Shown: positions 45,075 to 54,152, numbered from the stretch's first letter. The stretch is 64,000 nucleotides of DNA from Oxydemutator sp963693105 (GCA_963693105.1 OY843752.1:372001-436000); one strand, 5' to 3'. A program made the numbers and translations. Notes: a model not told the origin generated them from the sequence alone.

Positions 45075-47873
45075 ATGGCAAACGATTACAAGGACACGCT
45101 CAACCTGCCGCAAACGACTTTCCCGATGCGCGCCAACCTCGCGCAGCGCGAGCCGCAAACGCTGGCGCGGTGGCAGGACATCGGCCTCTACCGGCGCTTG
45201 CGCGAGGCGCGCAAAACGCGCGACAAGTTCATCCTGCACGACGGGCCGCCTTACGCCAACGGCGACATTCACATCGGTCACGCCGTCAACAAGATTCTGA
45301 AGGACATTGTTGTCAAGAGCAAATTGCTGGACGGCTTTGATGCGCCTTATGTTCCGGGTTGGGATTGCCACGGCCTGCCGATTGAACACCGGGTCGAGAA
45401 GGAGCTTGGCAAGCCCGCCGACGAGACCGGCGCGGCGCGCTTCAGAAAAAGATGCCGCGAGTACGCCGACGCGCAGATGCAGCGGCAGCGGCGGGATTTC
45501 ATCCGCCTCGGCGTGCTCGGCGACTGGCAGCGGCCTTATCTGAGCATGGATTTTCAGTGCGAGGCCGACATTCTGAGAACGCTCGGCGCGCTGATGCAAA
45601 AGGGCTATCTGCGGCGCGGCGAAAAGCCGGTTTACTGGTGCCTGGAATGTGGCTCGGCGCTGGCCGAGGCGGAAGTCGAGTACCGCGACAAGACCTCGCG
45701 CGCGGTGGACGTGCTGTTCGCCGTCGCCGACGGCGAAGACCTGCGCCGCCGGCTCGGCGGCGCGGCGGGCGAAGCCCGGGGTGTCGCGATCTGGACGACG
45801 ACGCCGTGGACCTTGCCGGCCAACCACGCCGTGGCGCTGCACCCGGACCTCGATTACGTGCTGCTGGACGGCGACGGCGGCGGCCTGGTCGTCGCCGAAA
45901 GCCTGGCCGAAATGTGCGCCGCGCGCTACGGCCTGCAAGCGCCAACGGCGGCGGCGCGGCGCTTCAAGGGCGCCGTGCTGGAGGGACTGAAACTGCGCCA
46001 TCCGCTGACGGCGCGCGACGTGCCCGTGGTGTCCGGCGAACACGTGACGCTGGAGGCCGGCACCGGCGCCGTGCACATCGCGCCGGCCCACGGCCTCGAC
46101 GACCATCTGCTCGGCCTGCGCTATCAACTGCCGTCCGACACGCCGGTCGGCGGCGACGGCAAATTCAGCGCGGCGGCGGACTCGCTTGCAGGCAAACACA
46201 TCCGCAAGGCCGACGGCGACATCGTCGCCGCGCTGGCGCGGCGCGGCACATTGCTGCACGCCGAAGACCACCGCCACAGTTATCCGCACTGCTGGCGCCA
46301 CAAGACGCCGGTGATTTCGCGCGCGACGCCGCAATGGTTTATCGTCATGGACCATCAAGACCTGCTGCAACGCACGTTGACGGCGTGCGCCGGTGTCCGG
46401 TGGGCGCCGGCGTGGGGCCGGGCGCGCATGGAGGGCATGCTGCAATCGCGCCCCGACTGGTGCGTCTCGCGCCAGCGCCACTGGGGCGTGCCGATTGCGC
46501 TGTTCGTCGGCAAAAAGGACGGCAAGCCGCATCCGCGCACGTCCGAATTGATAGAGCAGGTCGCGCGCCGCGTCGAAAAGGCGGGCGTCGAGGCCTGGTT
46601 TGAACTCGACGCGCGCACGTTGCTGGGCGACGAGGCGCGCGATTACGACAAGGTCACCGACACGCTCGACGTGTGGTTCGACTCCGGCGTCACCCACGCC
46701 TGCGTGCTCGACCGGCGCGATGAACTGGAATGCCCCGCCGACCTCTATCTGGAAGGCTCCGACCAGCACCGCGGCTGGTTCCAGTCCTCGCTGATTACAT
46801 CGCTGGCCTACCGCGGCGGCGCCCCGTACCGGGGCGTGCTGACGCACGGCTTCGTCGTCGATGCCGCCGGGCAGAAGATGTCGAAGTCGAAAGGCAACGT
46901 GGTCGCGCCGCAGCAGGTCATCGAGCGTTTCGGCGCCGACGTGCTGCGGCTGTGGGTCGCGGCGACCGACTTCAGCGGCGAGATGGCGATTTCCGACGAG
47001 ATTCTGAAGCGCATCACCGACGCCTACCGCCGCATCCGCAACACCGCGCGCTTTCTGCTCGCCAACCTGCACGGTTTCGAGCCGGCACACCACGGCCTGC
47101 CGGCGGCGCGGCTGCTGGCGCTCGACCGCTGGGCGGTGGCGGCGGCGGCGCGCTTGCAGCGCGACATCGAAAACGACTACCGCGAGTACGCGTTCCACCG
47201 GATTGTCCACCGGATTCACAATTTCTGCTCGACTGAAATGGGCGGATTTTACCTCGACATTATCAAGGACCGGCTGTACACCACCGCCGCCGACGGCGTG
47301 CCGAGACGCTCGGCGCAGACCGCCATGCACCACATCGCGCTGGCGCTGGTGAGATGGATCGCGCCCATCCTGAGTTTCACCGCCGAGGAAATCCACCGGG
47401 CGCTGCCCGGCGAACGGCGGGAGTCGGTTTTGCTGTGCGAGTGGCACACGGAGTTGTTCGACCTGGACGACCGCGACGCGCTTTCGATGGACGAGTGGCG
47501 GCGCATCATCGAGATACGCGGCGCCGTCGCCGGCGTGCTCGAGGAATTGCGGCGCGACGACAAGATCGGCTCGTCGCTCGACGCCGAAGTCGAGATTTTT
47601 TGCGACGGCGACGACCGCCGCGTGCTGGAGGAATTGCGCGAAGAACTGCGGTTCGTTCTCATCACGTCAAAGGCCGCCGTGCGGCCGCTGGCCGCAAGCC
47701 CCGCCGACGCCGCCGGCATCAGCGCGGCGCTGAAACTGCGCGTCATCAACAGCACCGGCATGAAATGCCGGCGCTGCTGGCACCGCCGCGGCGAAGTCGG
47801 CGACGGGCGCGATCTCTGCGACCGCTGCGTGTCCAACGTCGAGGGCGGCGGCGAGGTGCGGCGCTATGCGTAA
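45075..47873 (+). CDS. ileS: Isoleucine--tRNA ligase
   Basis: Class I synthetase, 932 residues (E. coli 938). Signature HIGH is in PPYANGDIHIGHAVNKILKD near residue 65, and KMSKS in GQKMSKSKGNVVAPQ near residue 600. The editing (CP1) domain has TTPWTLPANHAVALHP and GTGAVHIAPAHGLDD. The C-terminal zinc-binding end is C-R-R-C-W…C-D-R-C-V near residues 900-920. Starts 25 bp after ribF and overlaps lspA by 8 bp. Confidence 0.98.
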   Translation: MANDYKDTLNLPQTTFPMRANLAQREPQTLARWQDIGLYRRLREARKTRDKFILHDGPPYANGDIHIGHAVNKILKDIVVKSKLLDGFDAPYVPGWDCHGLPIEHRVEKELGKPADETGAARFRKRCREYADAQMQRQRRDFIRLGVLGDWQRPYLSMDFQCEADILRTLGALMQKGYLRRGEKPVYWCLECGSALAEAEVEYRDKTSRAVDVLFAVADGEDLRRRLGGAAGEARGVAIWTTTPWTLPANHAVALHPDLDYVLLDGDGGGLVVAESLAEMCAARYGLQAPTAAARRFKGAVLEGLKLRHPLTARDVPVVSGEHVTLEAGTGAVHIAPAHGLDDHLLGLRYQLPSDTPVGGDGKFSAAADSLAGKHIRKADGDIVAALARRGTLLHAEDHRHSYPHCWRHKTPVISRATPQWFIVMDHQDLLQRTLTACAGVRWAPAWGRARMEGMLQSRPDWCVSRQRHWGVPIALFVGKKDGKPHPRTSELIEQVARRVEKAGVEAWFELDARTLLGDEARDYDKVTDTLDVWFDSGVTHACVLDRRDELECPADLYLEGSDQHRGWFQSSLITSLAYRGGAPYRGVLTHGFVVDAAGQKMSKSKGNVVAPQQVIERFGADVLRLWVAATDFSGEMAISDEILKRITDAYRRIRNTARFLLANLHGFEPAHHGLPAARLLALDRWAVAAAARLQRDIENDYREYAFHRIVHRIHNFCSTEMGGFYLDIIKDRLYTTAADGVPRRSAQTAMHHIALALVRWIAPILSFTAEEIHRALPGERRESVLLCEWHTELFDLDDRDALSMDEWRRIIEIRGAVAGVLEELRRDDKIGSSLDAEVEIFCDGDDRRVLEELREELRFVLITSKAAVRPLAASPADAAGISAALKLRVINSTGMKCRRCWHRRGEVGDGRDLCDRCVSNVEGGGEVRRYA

Positions 47874-48348
47874 CTGGATCGGGCTGGCGTTTGCGCTGGT
47901 GGTCGTGGACCAGCTGACCAAGTTCGCCGCCGTGCGCTGGCTGGTGCTGCACACGCCCGAGCCGCTGCTGCCTTCGTTCAACCTGACGCTGGTCTATAAC
48001 AGCGGCGCCGCGTTCAGCCTGCTGAGCGACGCCGGCGGCTGGCAGCGCTGGTTTTTTATCGCCGCCGCCGTCGCGGTGTCGGCGCTTTTGTGGTCGTGGC
48101 TGGCGCGGCTAGGCCCCGGCGAGAAAACCGCCGCCGCCGGGCTTTCGCTGATTCTGGGCGGCGCCGTCGGCAACGCGCTCGACCGCCTGTTTCGCGGCCA
48201 TGTCGTGGATTTTCTCGACCTGTATTACCGGCACTATCACTGGCCCGCGTTCAATGTCGCCGACGCCTGCATCACCCTCGGCGCGTTGGTGATTGTGTGC
48301 GTCGCGGTGGCCGGCAAGGAGACTGAAGATGGAAGTACTACTGGCTAA
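47866..48348 (+). CDS. lspA: Prolipoprotein signal peptidase (signal peptidase II)
   Basis: 160 residues, four hydrophobic segments. It cleaves the signal peptide of diacylglyceryl-modified prolipoproteins in the inner membrane; the two lipoproteins at 6056 and 7003 would be substrates. Conserved blocks are VVDQLTKF, YNSGAAFSLL, and the two catalytic aspartates in GNALDRLFRGHVVDFLD. It overlaps ileS by 8 bp and ispH by 20 bp, so translation is coupled. Confidence 0.97.
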   Translation: MRNWIGLAFALVVVDQLTKFAAVRWLVLHTPEPLLPSFNLTLVYNSGAAFSLLSDAGGWQRWFFIAAAVAVSALLWSWLARLGPGEKTAAAGLSLILGGAVGNALDRLFRGHVVDFLDLYYRHYHWPAFNVADACITLGALVIVCVAVAGKETEDGSTTG

Positions 48349-49279
48349 TCCGCGCGGTTTCTGCGCCGGCGTTGACCGCGCAATCGAAATCGTCGAGCGC
48401 GCGCTCGACACGCTCGGGCCGCCGATTTACGTCCGCCACGAGGTCGTGCACAACCGCTTCGTCGTCGAGGCGCTGCGCCGCAAGGGCGCGGTTTTTGTCG
48501 AAGAACTCGATGACGTTCCCGACGACACCATCGTCATTTTCAGCGCCCACGGCGTGTCCGGCGCCGTGCGCGAAGAGGCGCGGCGGCGCGGGCTGAAAGT
48601 GCTCGACGCGACCTGCCCGCTGGTCACCAAGGTGCATCTTGAGGTCGTCAGGAACAGCCGCGAGGGGCTGGAGACCATCCTCGTCGGCCACCGCGGACAC
48701 CCGGAAGTGGCGGGCACGATGGGGCAGTGCGACAACCGCGACGGCGGCATCCATCTAGTCGAGACGGTCGCCGACGCCGGCGCCTTGCGGGTCAGCGACC
48801 CCCGGCGGCTGGCTTTCGTCACCCAGACCACGTTGTCGGTGGACGACACCGCCGACATCGTCGCGGTTCTCAAAAAACGTTTCCCGGACATCCGCCACCC
48901 GCGCAGGGACGACATCTGCTACGCCACGCAAAACCGCCAGAACGCGGTCAAAAAACTGGTCGAGACCTGCGACCTGGTTCTGATTGTCGGCTCGCGCAAC
49001 AGTTCCAACTCCAACCGGCTGCTCGAAATCGCGCTGAAACGCGGAATCGAGGCGCACCTGATTGACGGCCCCGACGAAATCAAGCGGCGGTGGCTCGACG
49101 GCAAACACCGCATCGGCCTGTCGGCGGGCGCGTCGGCGCCGGAAACGCTGGTGCAGGCGGTCGTCACCGAGCTGAAAAAACACGGCGCGCACCAGGTCGG
49201 CGAAGTCGCCGGCATTGAGGAAACCGTGACTTTCCCGCTGCCGAAAGAACTGCGCGGCAACGGCGATTTGGCTGAATAA
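48329..49279 (+). CDS. ispH: 4-hydroxy-3-methylbut-2-enyl diphosphate reductase IspH
   Basis: Last step of the methylerythritol phosphate pathway, giving IPP and DMAPP. 316 residues from ATG 48329; an upstream in-frame ATG lacks support. The [4Fe-4S] ligands are Cys12 (NPRGFCAGVDRA), the Cys in DATCPLVTKVH and the Cys in LVETCDLVLIVGSRNSSNSNRL. EETVTFPLP near the end also fits. The fkpB gene often found between lspA and ispH is absent. A third-party operon (minus strand) begins just after its stop. Confidence 0.97.
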   Translation: MEVLLANPRGFCAGVDRAIEIVERALDTLGPPIYVRHEVVHNRFVVEALRRKGAVFVEELDDVPDDTIVIFSAHGVSGAVREEARRRGLKVLDATCPLVTKVHLEVVRNSREGLETILVGHRGHPEVAGTMGQCDNRDGGIHLVETVADAGALRVSDPRRLAFVTQTTLSVDDTADIVAVLKKRFPDIRHPRRDDICYATQNRQNAVKKLVETCDLVLIVGSRNSSNSNRLLEIALKRGIEAHLIDGPDEIKRRWLDGKHRIGLSAGASAPETLVQAVVTELKKHGAHQVGEVAGIEETVTFPLPKELRGNGDLAE

Positions 49280-49300
49280 AATCTGAACCCGGTTGTTCTC

Positions 49301-49726
49301 CTACTCTTCGAGAGCAGGAAAGACATCGTCCGGGCGAATCAGTTGCTTCAACTCTACGGCAATCATGGTCCTGAGGGGTTCATCATCCGGCCAACCGCGA
49401 ATCTCGGAATGCGATGGATCTCCGTCTTCCGGGACATGCTCCACATCAAGAGCGGCAGGAATCTCCCTCACTGCACCCACCTGGAGAACAGCAAAACGGC
49501 CATCCTTCTTAAGGGTGAAATTGCCTGCACAAATGTCTTTGCGTATCCGGCGAATACGGGCTTCGCGGCCTCCTGAAAAACGCTCCAGCCAGCGGACCGA
49601 AACACCGCGCTCGTTCTCTCTTGGAAGAAAAGCTTCCTCATAAATCTCATCTCCGTCGCACCTCGCAGGACTGCAATATCGGGCAACGTGATTGTCGCGG
49701 GGAATGTATTTTACCGGGTCGGTCAT
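49301..49726 (-). CDS. Unknown protein, third gene of a three-gene accessory operon
   Basis: 141 residues. The ATG at 49726 overlaps the stop of the upstream gene (ATGA). Visible features: a basic middle (R-E-A-R-I-R-R-I-R-K-D-I), G-V-S-V-R-W-L-E at about 41-48, and a short P-S-H-S-E-I motif at about 104-109 that could hold a functional His. The end is acidic and has no hydrophobic segment, so it is probably cytoplasmic. I recall similar short proteins with an R-P-x-E-x-G-L-S-V-x-W-L-E opening in accessory regions of many bacteria, but I cannot name a characterised family. It ends 22 bp after the convergent ispH stop. Confidence 0.7.
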   Translation of the reverse strand: MTDPVKYIPRDNHVARYCSPARCDGDEIYEEAFLPRENERGVSVRWLERFSGGREARIRRIRKDICAGNFTLKKDGRFAVLQVGAVREIPAALDVEHVPEDGDPSHSEIRGWPDDEPLRTMIAVELKQLIRPDDVFPALEE

Positions 49727-50373
49727 CCATCCAGACCGCGTGCGCGCAAAGCCCGCATGACATCAGACCGACATCCATGCCCATACATTCGTTCGGGGTT
49801 ACCCGGTTCTGTACCCGGCAGAATGGCGGCATAGATTATCCGGTCATCCGGGAAAAATCTCAGTTTGAGATAGCGGCCGTCTTCGAATTTCCAGCTTGCA
49901 CCGAGAATTCCATCAGGAGAGACAGCGAGAGCAGGCTCCCCGAACCCGCCAAACAAGCAAATGAATTCCGCGTAATTCAGAACCGGGTCCAAACAAAGCG
50001 GCTTGTCGCCTTCCTCCATATCTTTCTCGCAGAATTTCAGAACTTGCAGTCGCTCCGCCGACTTGCGCATACCAGCCATTGCCAGCAATTTCGAGACGTC
50101 TTCTATTGCGGCCGCGCTATTCAATGCCTGTTCGAAATCAAAAATCCCGGCCGGCTCTGTATAAGCGGCCCCTCTCCCCTGACCCTTTGAAAAACCGGAC
50201 TCCGTGGCAGTGGCTTGCCCCGCATGCCCTGGGACAGTCTTGTAGAGATACAAAGACCCCAGGGACTCGAAAAAACCCGCCCCCCGGCTGCGGTCAGGCG
50301 CTTCCGTTCCGACATCGCCGTCCCAAAATCTTTCGGTGCGATCGGGATGGGTGTCGAGGCTTACAGATGTCAT
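49723..50373 (-). CDS. Unknown protein, second gene of the accessory operon
   Basis: 216 residues from ATG 50373, chosen because it overlaps the upstream gene's stop (ATGA) and has GGAGA upstream; a GTG 24 bases earlier is possible. The N-terminal third looks disordered and has an acidic/aromatic segment. The C-terminal half (about residues 130-205) has alternating strands: LAVSPDGILGASWKFEDGRYLKLRFFPDDRIIYAA, quoted only in outline, then G-C-R-S-D-V-M-R-A-L. The pattern G-x-x-x-x-x-W…R-x-L-x-x-x-F…D-x-x-I-x-Y-A suggests a small beta-sheet domain. No catalytic motif or membrane segment is recognised. Confidence 0.65.
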   Translation of the reverse strand: MTSVSLDTHPDRTERFWDGDVGTEAPDRSRGAGFFESLGSLYLYKTVPGHAGQATATESGFSKGQGRGAAYTEPAGIFDFEQALNSAAAIEDVSKLLAMAGMRKSAERLQVLKFCEKDMEEGDKPLCLDPVLNYAEFICLFGGFGEPALAVSPDGILGASWKFEDGRYLKLRFFPDDRIIYAAILPGTEPGNPERMYGHGCRSDVMRALRARGLDG

Positions 50374-51023
50374 TTGCCTGCGTCTCCAAAGTAACACCCG
50401 GCGATTCCTTCCATCTTCTTGCGCTTTTCAGGCCAGAGTTCGATTTTGCTCCGCGCCTGTGCAGAATCCAGGACGTCAAAGTGAAAATTGAATGTGGCCT
50501 GTATTCCTCTTTCGTGCCCCTGCTCTGCTCTACGGGTGACCGCCGCGATGGTCAAGGTACACTGGCCGTCATCCCCGGGAGGCTGTAGCGTCAGACTCGT
50601 CAGATTCGCAGGACAGGCTTCCTTCCGGGCAATCGAATGCTTGTCCATGAACTGCCGACTCAGCCATTCTTCCGGGGAATCGACCGGAAACCAGAAAGCC
50701 CAGTTCAATCCCACCGCCCGGTAGGGAATATGAGGCAACTCCTGAATATACCGACCGGCGGCTTGATAAATAGACTCCCCGGCCAGCGGGTCACTGACCT
50801 TTTTCTGCACGACGCAGCGGTCAGAATCAAGGGTCCAGACAATGCCGTTTGCAAAAGCAACCCGCGAGAAAGCCGGTGTTGTCAACGCCTCTCGCACTTC
50901 CACATTCCTGTCCACAAAGCCGTTGTTTTTAAGAAAGTCAGGATTCAGTAACGATGGGTTATGCTGCTGTGCGACCAGCACCACAGAAACATCCTGCAAC
51001 ATCAGATGAGCAGGGAGACTCAT
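50370..51023 (-). CDS. Unknown protein, first gene of the accessory operon
   Basis: 217 residues from ATG 51023; a GTG at 51053 and an ATG at 51002 are alternatives and no start has a strong ribosome site. Sequence landmarks: an early hydrophobic strand VSVVLVAQQHNP, F-A-N-G-I-V-W-T-L, A-A-G-R-Y-I-Q-E-L-P-H-I-P-Y-R-A-V-G-L-N-W, and a late F-N-F-H-F-D-V strand. The composition suggests a soluble alpha/beta protein. I do not recognise the family. The block of three genes is less G+C-rich by eye than ispH or the genes after the tRNA, and all three overlap by 4 bp, so they act together. They point away from the tRNA-Ala gene. A toxin-antitoxin or phage-defence role is only a guess. Confidence 0.65.
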   Translation of the reverse strand: MSLPAHLMLQDVSVVLVAQQHNPSLLNPDFLKNNGFVDRNVEVREALTTPAFSRVAFANGIVWTLDSDRCVVQKKVSDPLAGESIYQAAGRYIQELPHIPYRAVGLNWAFWFPVDSPEEWLSRQFMDKHSIARKEACPANLTSLTLQPPGDDGQCTLTIAAVTRRAEQGHERGIQATFNFHFDVLDSAQARSKIELWPEKRKKMEGIAGCYFGDAGK

Positions 51024-51165
51024 CACACTCTGCACCAGACGCAGGGGAGCCACGCCGTGGGCCGCTTCGTTTCGGCCAGGTCAAGGGGGCGGCCTGTCAT
51101 TCCGGTATTCTATATCAACAGAAACCACCCGCAAGTAAGGGCGGAGAGGCTCATCAGCCGGCGAT

Positions 51166-51194
51166 TTGGCTTGACGCCCGGCAAGTCATACAAT
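51166..51194 (+). promoter_or_regulatory. Promoter of tRNA-Ala (TTGGCT, 17 bp, TACAAT)
   Basis: A -35-like TTGGCT and a -10 TACAAT with ideal 17-bp spacing lie 18 bases before the first base of the mature tRNA, within the 188-bp gap upstream of it. The region from 51024 to here otherwise holds no gene. Confidence 0.55.
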
Positions 51195-51211
51195 GCCGGG
51201 CGACACACACC

Positions 51212-51287
51212 GGGGCCGTAGCTCAGTTGGGAGAGCGCGACATTCGCATTGTCGAGGTCAGGGGTTCAAATCCCCTCGGCTCCACCA
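51212..51287 (+). tRNA. tRNA-Ala (anticodon CGC)
   Basis: A complete 76-base cloverleaf: acceptor GGGGCCG / CGGCTCC with the G3:U70 wobble pair that is the alanine identity element; D arm GCTC/GAGC; anticodon stem CGACA/TGTCG with loop TTCGCAT, anticodon CGC at 51245-51247. The T arm is AGGGG-TTCAAAT-CCCCT, followed by discriminator A and an encoded CCA (51285-51287). Reads GCG codons, which are abundant in this G+C-rich genome. Confidence 0.96.
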
Positions 51288-51305
51288 GAATTCTCCGGCG
51301 CGGCG

Positions 51306-52616
51306 CTACCGGCCGATGCCGTGCTTTTCCAGTATCTGCTGCATCCCGGGGTCGGCTTCGTGGATGGCCGGGTCGAACGGAACGGGAGCCCGGTCGAAAC
51401 GATCCGATTCTTTCCAGCCGCTGAACAGACACTGGTAATGCCTGTAACTCAAGTCGTCCTCCGCGCACTCTTCCCACAAATAAAAACCGGGAAGCCGGAT
51501 TGGCTTCTTCTTCCCAAAGCACAACGGCCTCCAGACTCCGTAGCGGCAATGCAGCCATTCCCATATCCGCCGCAACTTTTCGATGACCAACCCGATTCGC
51601 GGCATTTGCGGGTGGCAGCAATGAATACCGATGTAGCGGTTTCCCCTGTGTCTGAAGATGTGTTTTGGATAGGTCCTGGTATCCGGATGGACATCGGGCG
51701 GTGTTTTATAGCGGACATTGAAATCGCCGACTCTCACAAGACGGTCGCCGGCCACGGTGATGCTCGGAACCGGAGTCTCGGACACCACCAATGACGAGAC
51801 CCTGCCGCTCAGGCGGTCCTTCAGAACATCGAACAGCGGCTGCGCAGTGCCGTTGACCAGGTATTCATCCACGTCAAAATTCAGGTAATGCGCCGAGCGT
51901 TCACCGAAAATGCGGGGGCAATGGTTCAGCGCACCGAATTGGCAGGGTTGGTTGGCGTGATTTCCGTAGGGAAACGGCCAGTCAATCAGGACCGTTTCCA
52001 GCCCCGCGTCCAGACCGGCCAGAAGGTCCGGCAACGCATCGGCGTCGGCGGAGCCGTTGTCGTATATCACGACACGCTTGACCCCATGCACGCGGTGATA
52101 GTACAGGCACCAGTCGCGTATCCACTCCGGCGGGTTGTCTTTTTGCAACGTGTACAGCGTCATCCCGACGGGCGGCAGAGCCGCCAGCAGGTTCGGCGGC
52201 ACCATCGCCCGCTGTTCAAACAACTTCCACCGGAACACCAATTCCAGCGGCTCGTCCGAAGCCAGCAGATCTTCATCGGCCTGGATTTCCAGAATATGCA
52301 AATCCGACGGGTAGCCCAGCCCGAGTTTTCGGGAATGCAGCTGGTTGTAGCGGTAACGCAGCCGCCGGTCGCCGCAGTAGATGCGCAGCGGCAGCACACG
52401 GGCGGCGAGATTGCGCAGCTCCGGGCCCAGGGCGATGATTTTCCGTCGGTCGTGGCTGCGGAATACATCGTAGAATAAAGTATCCAGGTCAAACGACGGG
52501 TTGCGCGGCTTGATGTCCCCGGGAGACTGCCTGACGTCCCTCTGCAACTCCAGATGCGCGGGAAGTTTCAACGGGCGCGGGCGATAGACAACGGGCCTGG
52601 ACGGAAAAGAAGACAT
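51306..52616 (-). CDS. Glycosyltransferase of the GT92 / GT2-like (DUF23-type) group
   Basis: 436 residues from ATG 52616. The core begins near residue 150 with LYTLQKDNPPEWIRDWCLYY, H-R-V-H-G-V-K-R-V-V-I-Y-D-N-G-S and, about 65 residues later, Y-L-N-F-D-V-D-E-Y-L, the D-x-D metal/nucleotide-sugar site of GT-A folds. H-I-F-R-H-R-G-N and H-C-C-H-P follow, as in GT92-like enzymes. The N-terminal ~140 residues are an additional domain of unknown role. There is no membrane segment. A likely cell-surface glycan enzyme; donor and acceptor unknown. The gene converges with tRNA-Ala. A TATAAT at 52631-52636 (minus strand) lies 14 bases before the ATG and may be its -10 box. Confidence 0.78.
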   Translation of the reverse strand: MSSFPSRPVVYRPRPLKLPAHLELQRDVRQSPGDIKPRNPSFDLDTLFYDVFRSHDRRKIIALGPELRNLAARVLPLRIYCGDRRLRYRYNQLHSRKLGLGYPSDLHILEIQADEDLLASDEPLELVFRWKLFEQRAMVPPNLLAALPPVGMTLYTLQKDNPPEWIRDWCLYYHRVHGVKRVVIYDNGSADADALPDLLAGLDAGLETVLIDWPFPYGNHANQPCQFGALNHCPRIFGERSAHYLNFDVDEYLVNGTAQPLFDVLKDRLSGRVSSLVVSETPVPSITVAGDRLVRVGDFNVRYKTPPDVHPDTRTYPKHIFRHRGNRYIGIHCCHPQMPRIGLVIEKLRRIWEWLHCRYGVWRPLCFGKKKPIRLPGFYLWEECAEDDLSYRHYQCLFSGWKESDRFDRAPVPFDPAIHEADPGMQQILEKHGIGR

Positions 52617-52659
52617 GAATCGAATATCGGATTATACAAAATAAGGTGGTGCATGCATC

Positions 52660-53247
52660 ATGCTGAGTATGTCAAATCTTGAACAAGCACGCGAGGCGGT
52701 TCGCGGCGGCGGCGTCATCGCCTATCCGACCGAGGCGGTCTATGGACTCGGCTGCGACCCGCTCGATGAGCAGGCGGTGGCGCACCTGAAGGCGCTGAAA
52801 GAACGCCCCGCCAACAAGGGCTTTGTCCTCGTCGCCAACCACTTCTCGCAACTCGCGCCGTTTTGCGGCGTCATCGGCAACACGGCGTGGCAGCGCGTCC
52901 GCCAGACCTGGCCCGGCCCGCATACGTGGGTTTTCCCGCGCACGTTGACGTGCCCGCCCTGGCTGCACGACCGCTCCGCCGGGATCGCGGTGCGGGTGAG
53001 CGCACATCCGGTCGTGGCGGCGCTTTGCGATTTGTGCAACTGCGCGCTGGTCTCGACCAGCGCCAATCTCAGCGGCGAGCCGCCGCTGCGCACGGCGCGG
53101 GAAGTGGAAAAACAGTTCGGCGAGCGGCTCGACTGCATCGTCGCCGGAGACCTCGGCGGCGGCGGCGCGCCGACGCCCATTCGCGACGCCGCCAGCGGGC
53201 GTCTGATTCGACAGGCCGCGGCCGGGCAAGACGCGGACGGGTCATGA
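52660..53247 (+). CDS. tsaC: L-threonylcarbamoyladenylate synthase TsaC
   Basis: Makes threonylcarbamoyl-AMP for the t6A modification at position 37 of ANN-decoding tRNAs. 195 residues, the short TsaC form without the Sua5 domain. Blocks: GGGVIAYPTEAVYGLGCDP, K-E-R-P-A-N-K-G-F at 46-54, W-P-G-P-H-T-W-V-F-P, I-A-V-R-V-S-A-H-P, and the signature LVSTSANLSGEPP. The start ATG 52660 follows AAGGTGG by 10 bases. First gene of the overlapping run tsaC-hemF-hemB-aroE. Confidence 0.96.
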   Translation: MLSMSNLEQAREAVRGGGVIAYPTEAVYGLGCDPLDEQAVAHLKALKERPANKGFVLVANHFSQLAPFCGVIGNTAWQRVRQTWPGPHTWVFPRTLTCPPWLHDRSAGIAVRVSAHPVVAALCDLCNCALVSTSANLSGEPPLRTAREVEKQFGERLDCIVAGDLGGGGAPTPIRDAASGRLIRQAAAGQDADGS

Positions 53248-54152
53248 AAACCAAACAAGTCCTTTCCTACCTGTCCGGCCTGCAGGAAAAAATCTGCGAC
53301 GCGGTGCAGCAGGCGGACGGCAAGGCGCGCTTCGCCAACGACATCTGGCGGCGGCGCGGCGGCGGCGGCGGCGACAGCCGCATCCTCACCGACGGCGACG
53401 TGTTCGAGAAGGCCGGCGTCAACTTCTCGCATATCCACGGCGACCGCCTGCCGCCGGCGGCGACGGCGGCGCACCCGCAGTCCGGCGCTTTCGAGGCGGC
53501 GGGCGTGTCGCTGGTGCTTCACCCGTGCAATCCCTATGTGCCGACGGTGCACTGCAACGTGCGCTTCTTCTCGCTGGCGTCGCCGGACGGCGAAACGCGG
53601 TGGTGGTTCGGCGGCGGCTACGATCTGACGCCGTGCTACCCGTTCGCCGAGGACGTGGTGGCGTGGCACCGCGCCGCGAGCCGCGCCTGCGAGCCGTTCG
53701 GCGACGACGTTTATCCGCGCTTCAAACGCTGGTGCGACGAATATTTCTATCTGGAGCACCGCGGCGAGACGCGCGGCGTCGGCGGCTTGTTCTTCGACGA
53801 TCTCAACGAGTGGGGGTTCGAGCGGTGCTTTGCTTTCACCCGGAGCATCGGCGACAGTTTCATCGGCGCCTACCTGCCGATTGCCGAGCGCCGCCGCGAC
53901 ACGCCCTTCGGACGGCGCCAGCGCGACTTCCAGCTGTACCGCCGGGGACGTTATGTCGAGTTCAACCTGGTGTACGACCGCGGCACGCTGTTCGGCCTGC
54001 AATCCGGCGGCCGCGCCGAATCCATTCTGATGTCGCTGCCGCCGCGCGTGGAATGGCGTTACGACTGGAAGCCGGACGCCGGAAGCCCGGAGGAAAAACT
54101 CCACCTGGACTATCTGAAACCCAGAGACTGGCTTACCATAGAAGCACCATGA
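53244..54152 (+). CDS. hemF: Oxygen-dependent coproporphyrinogen-III oxidase HemF
   Basis: Aerobic heme synthesis: coproporphyrinogen III to protoporphyrinogen IX with O2. 302 residues from ATG 53244 (ATGA overlap with tsaC); E. coli 299. Motifs: GGGGDSRILTDGDVFEKAGVNFS, P-Y-V-P-T-V-H-C-N-V-R, WWFGGGYDLTPCYPF, K-R-W-C-D-E-Y-F, GGLFFDDL, GRYVEFNLVYDRGTLFGLQ, and S-L-P-P-R-V-E-W. The conserved histidines of the family (HCN, AWH) are present. It implies at least microaerobic metabolism. Confidence 0.97.
   Translation: MKTKQVLSYLSGLQEKICDAVQQADGKARFANDIWRRRGGGGGDSRILTDGDVFEKAGVNFSHIHGDRLPPAATAAHPQSGAFEAAGVSLVLHPCNPYVPTVHCNVRFFSLASPDGETRWWFGGGYDLTPCYPFAEDVVAWHRAASRACEPFGDDVYPRFKRWCDEYFYLEHRGETRGVGGLFFDDLNEWGFERCFAFTRSIGDSFIGAYLPIAERRRDTPFGRRQRDFQLYRRGRYVEFNLVYDRGTLFGLQSGGRAESILMSLPPRVEWRYDWKPDAGSPEEKLHLDYLKPRDWLTIEAP

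Noticed and set aside
44364..47447. 1,027-codon minus-strand frame opposite ileS
   Set aside because: Antisense shadow in G+C-rich DNA; ileS is complete with all motifs on the other strand.
51171..51194. Promoter TTGACG to TACAAT before tRNA-Ala
   Set aside because: The spacing is only 12 bp; TTGGCT at 51166 with a 17-bp spacer fits better.
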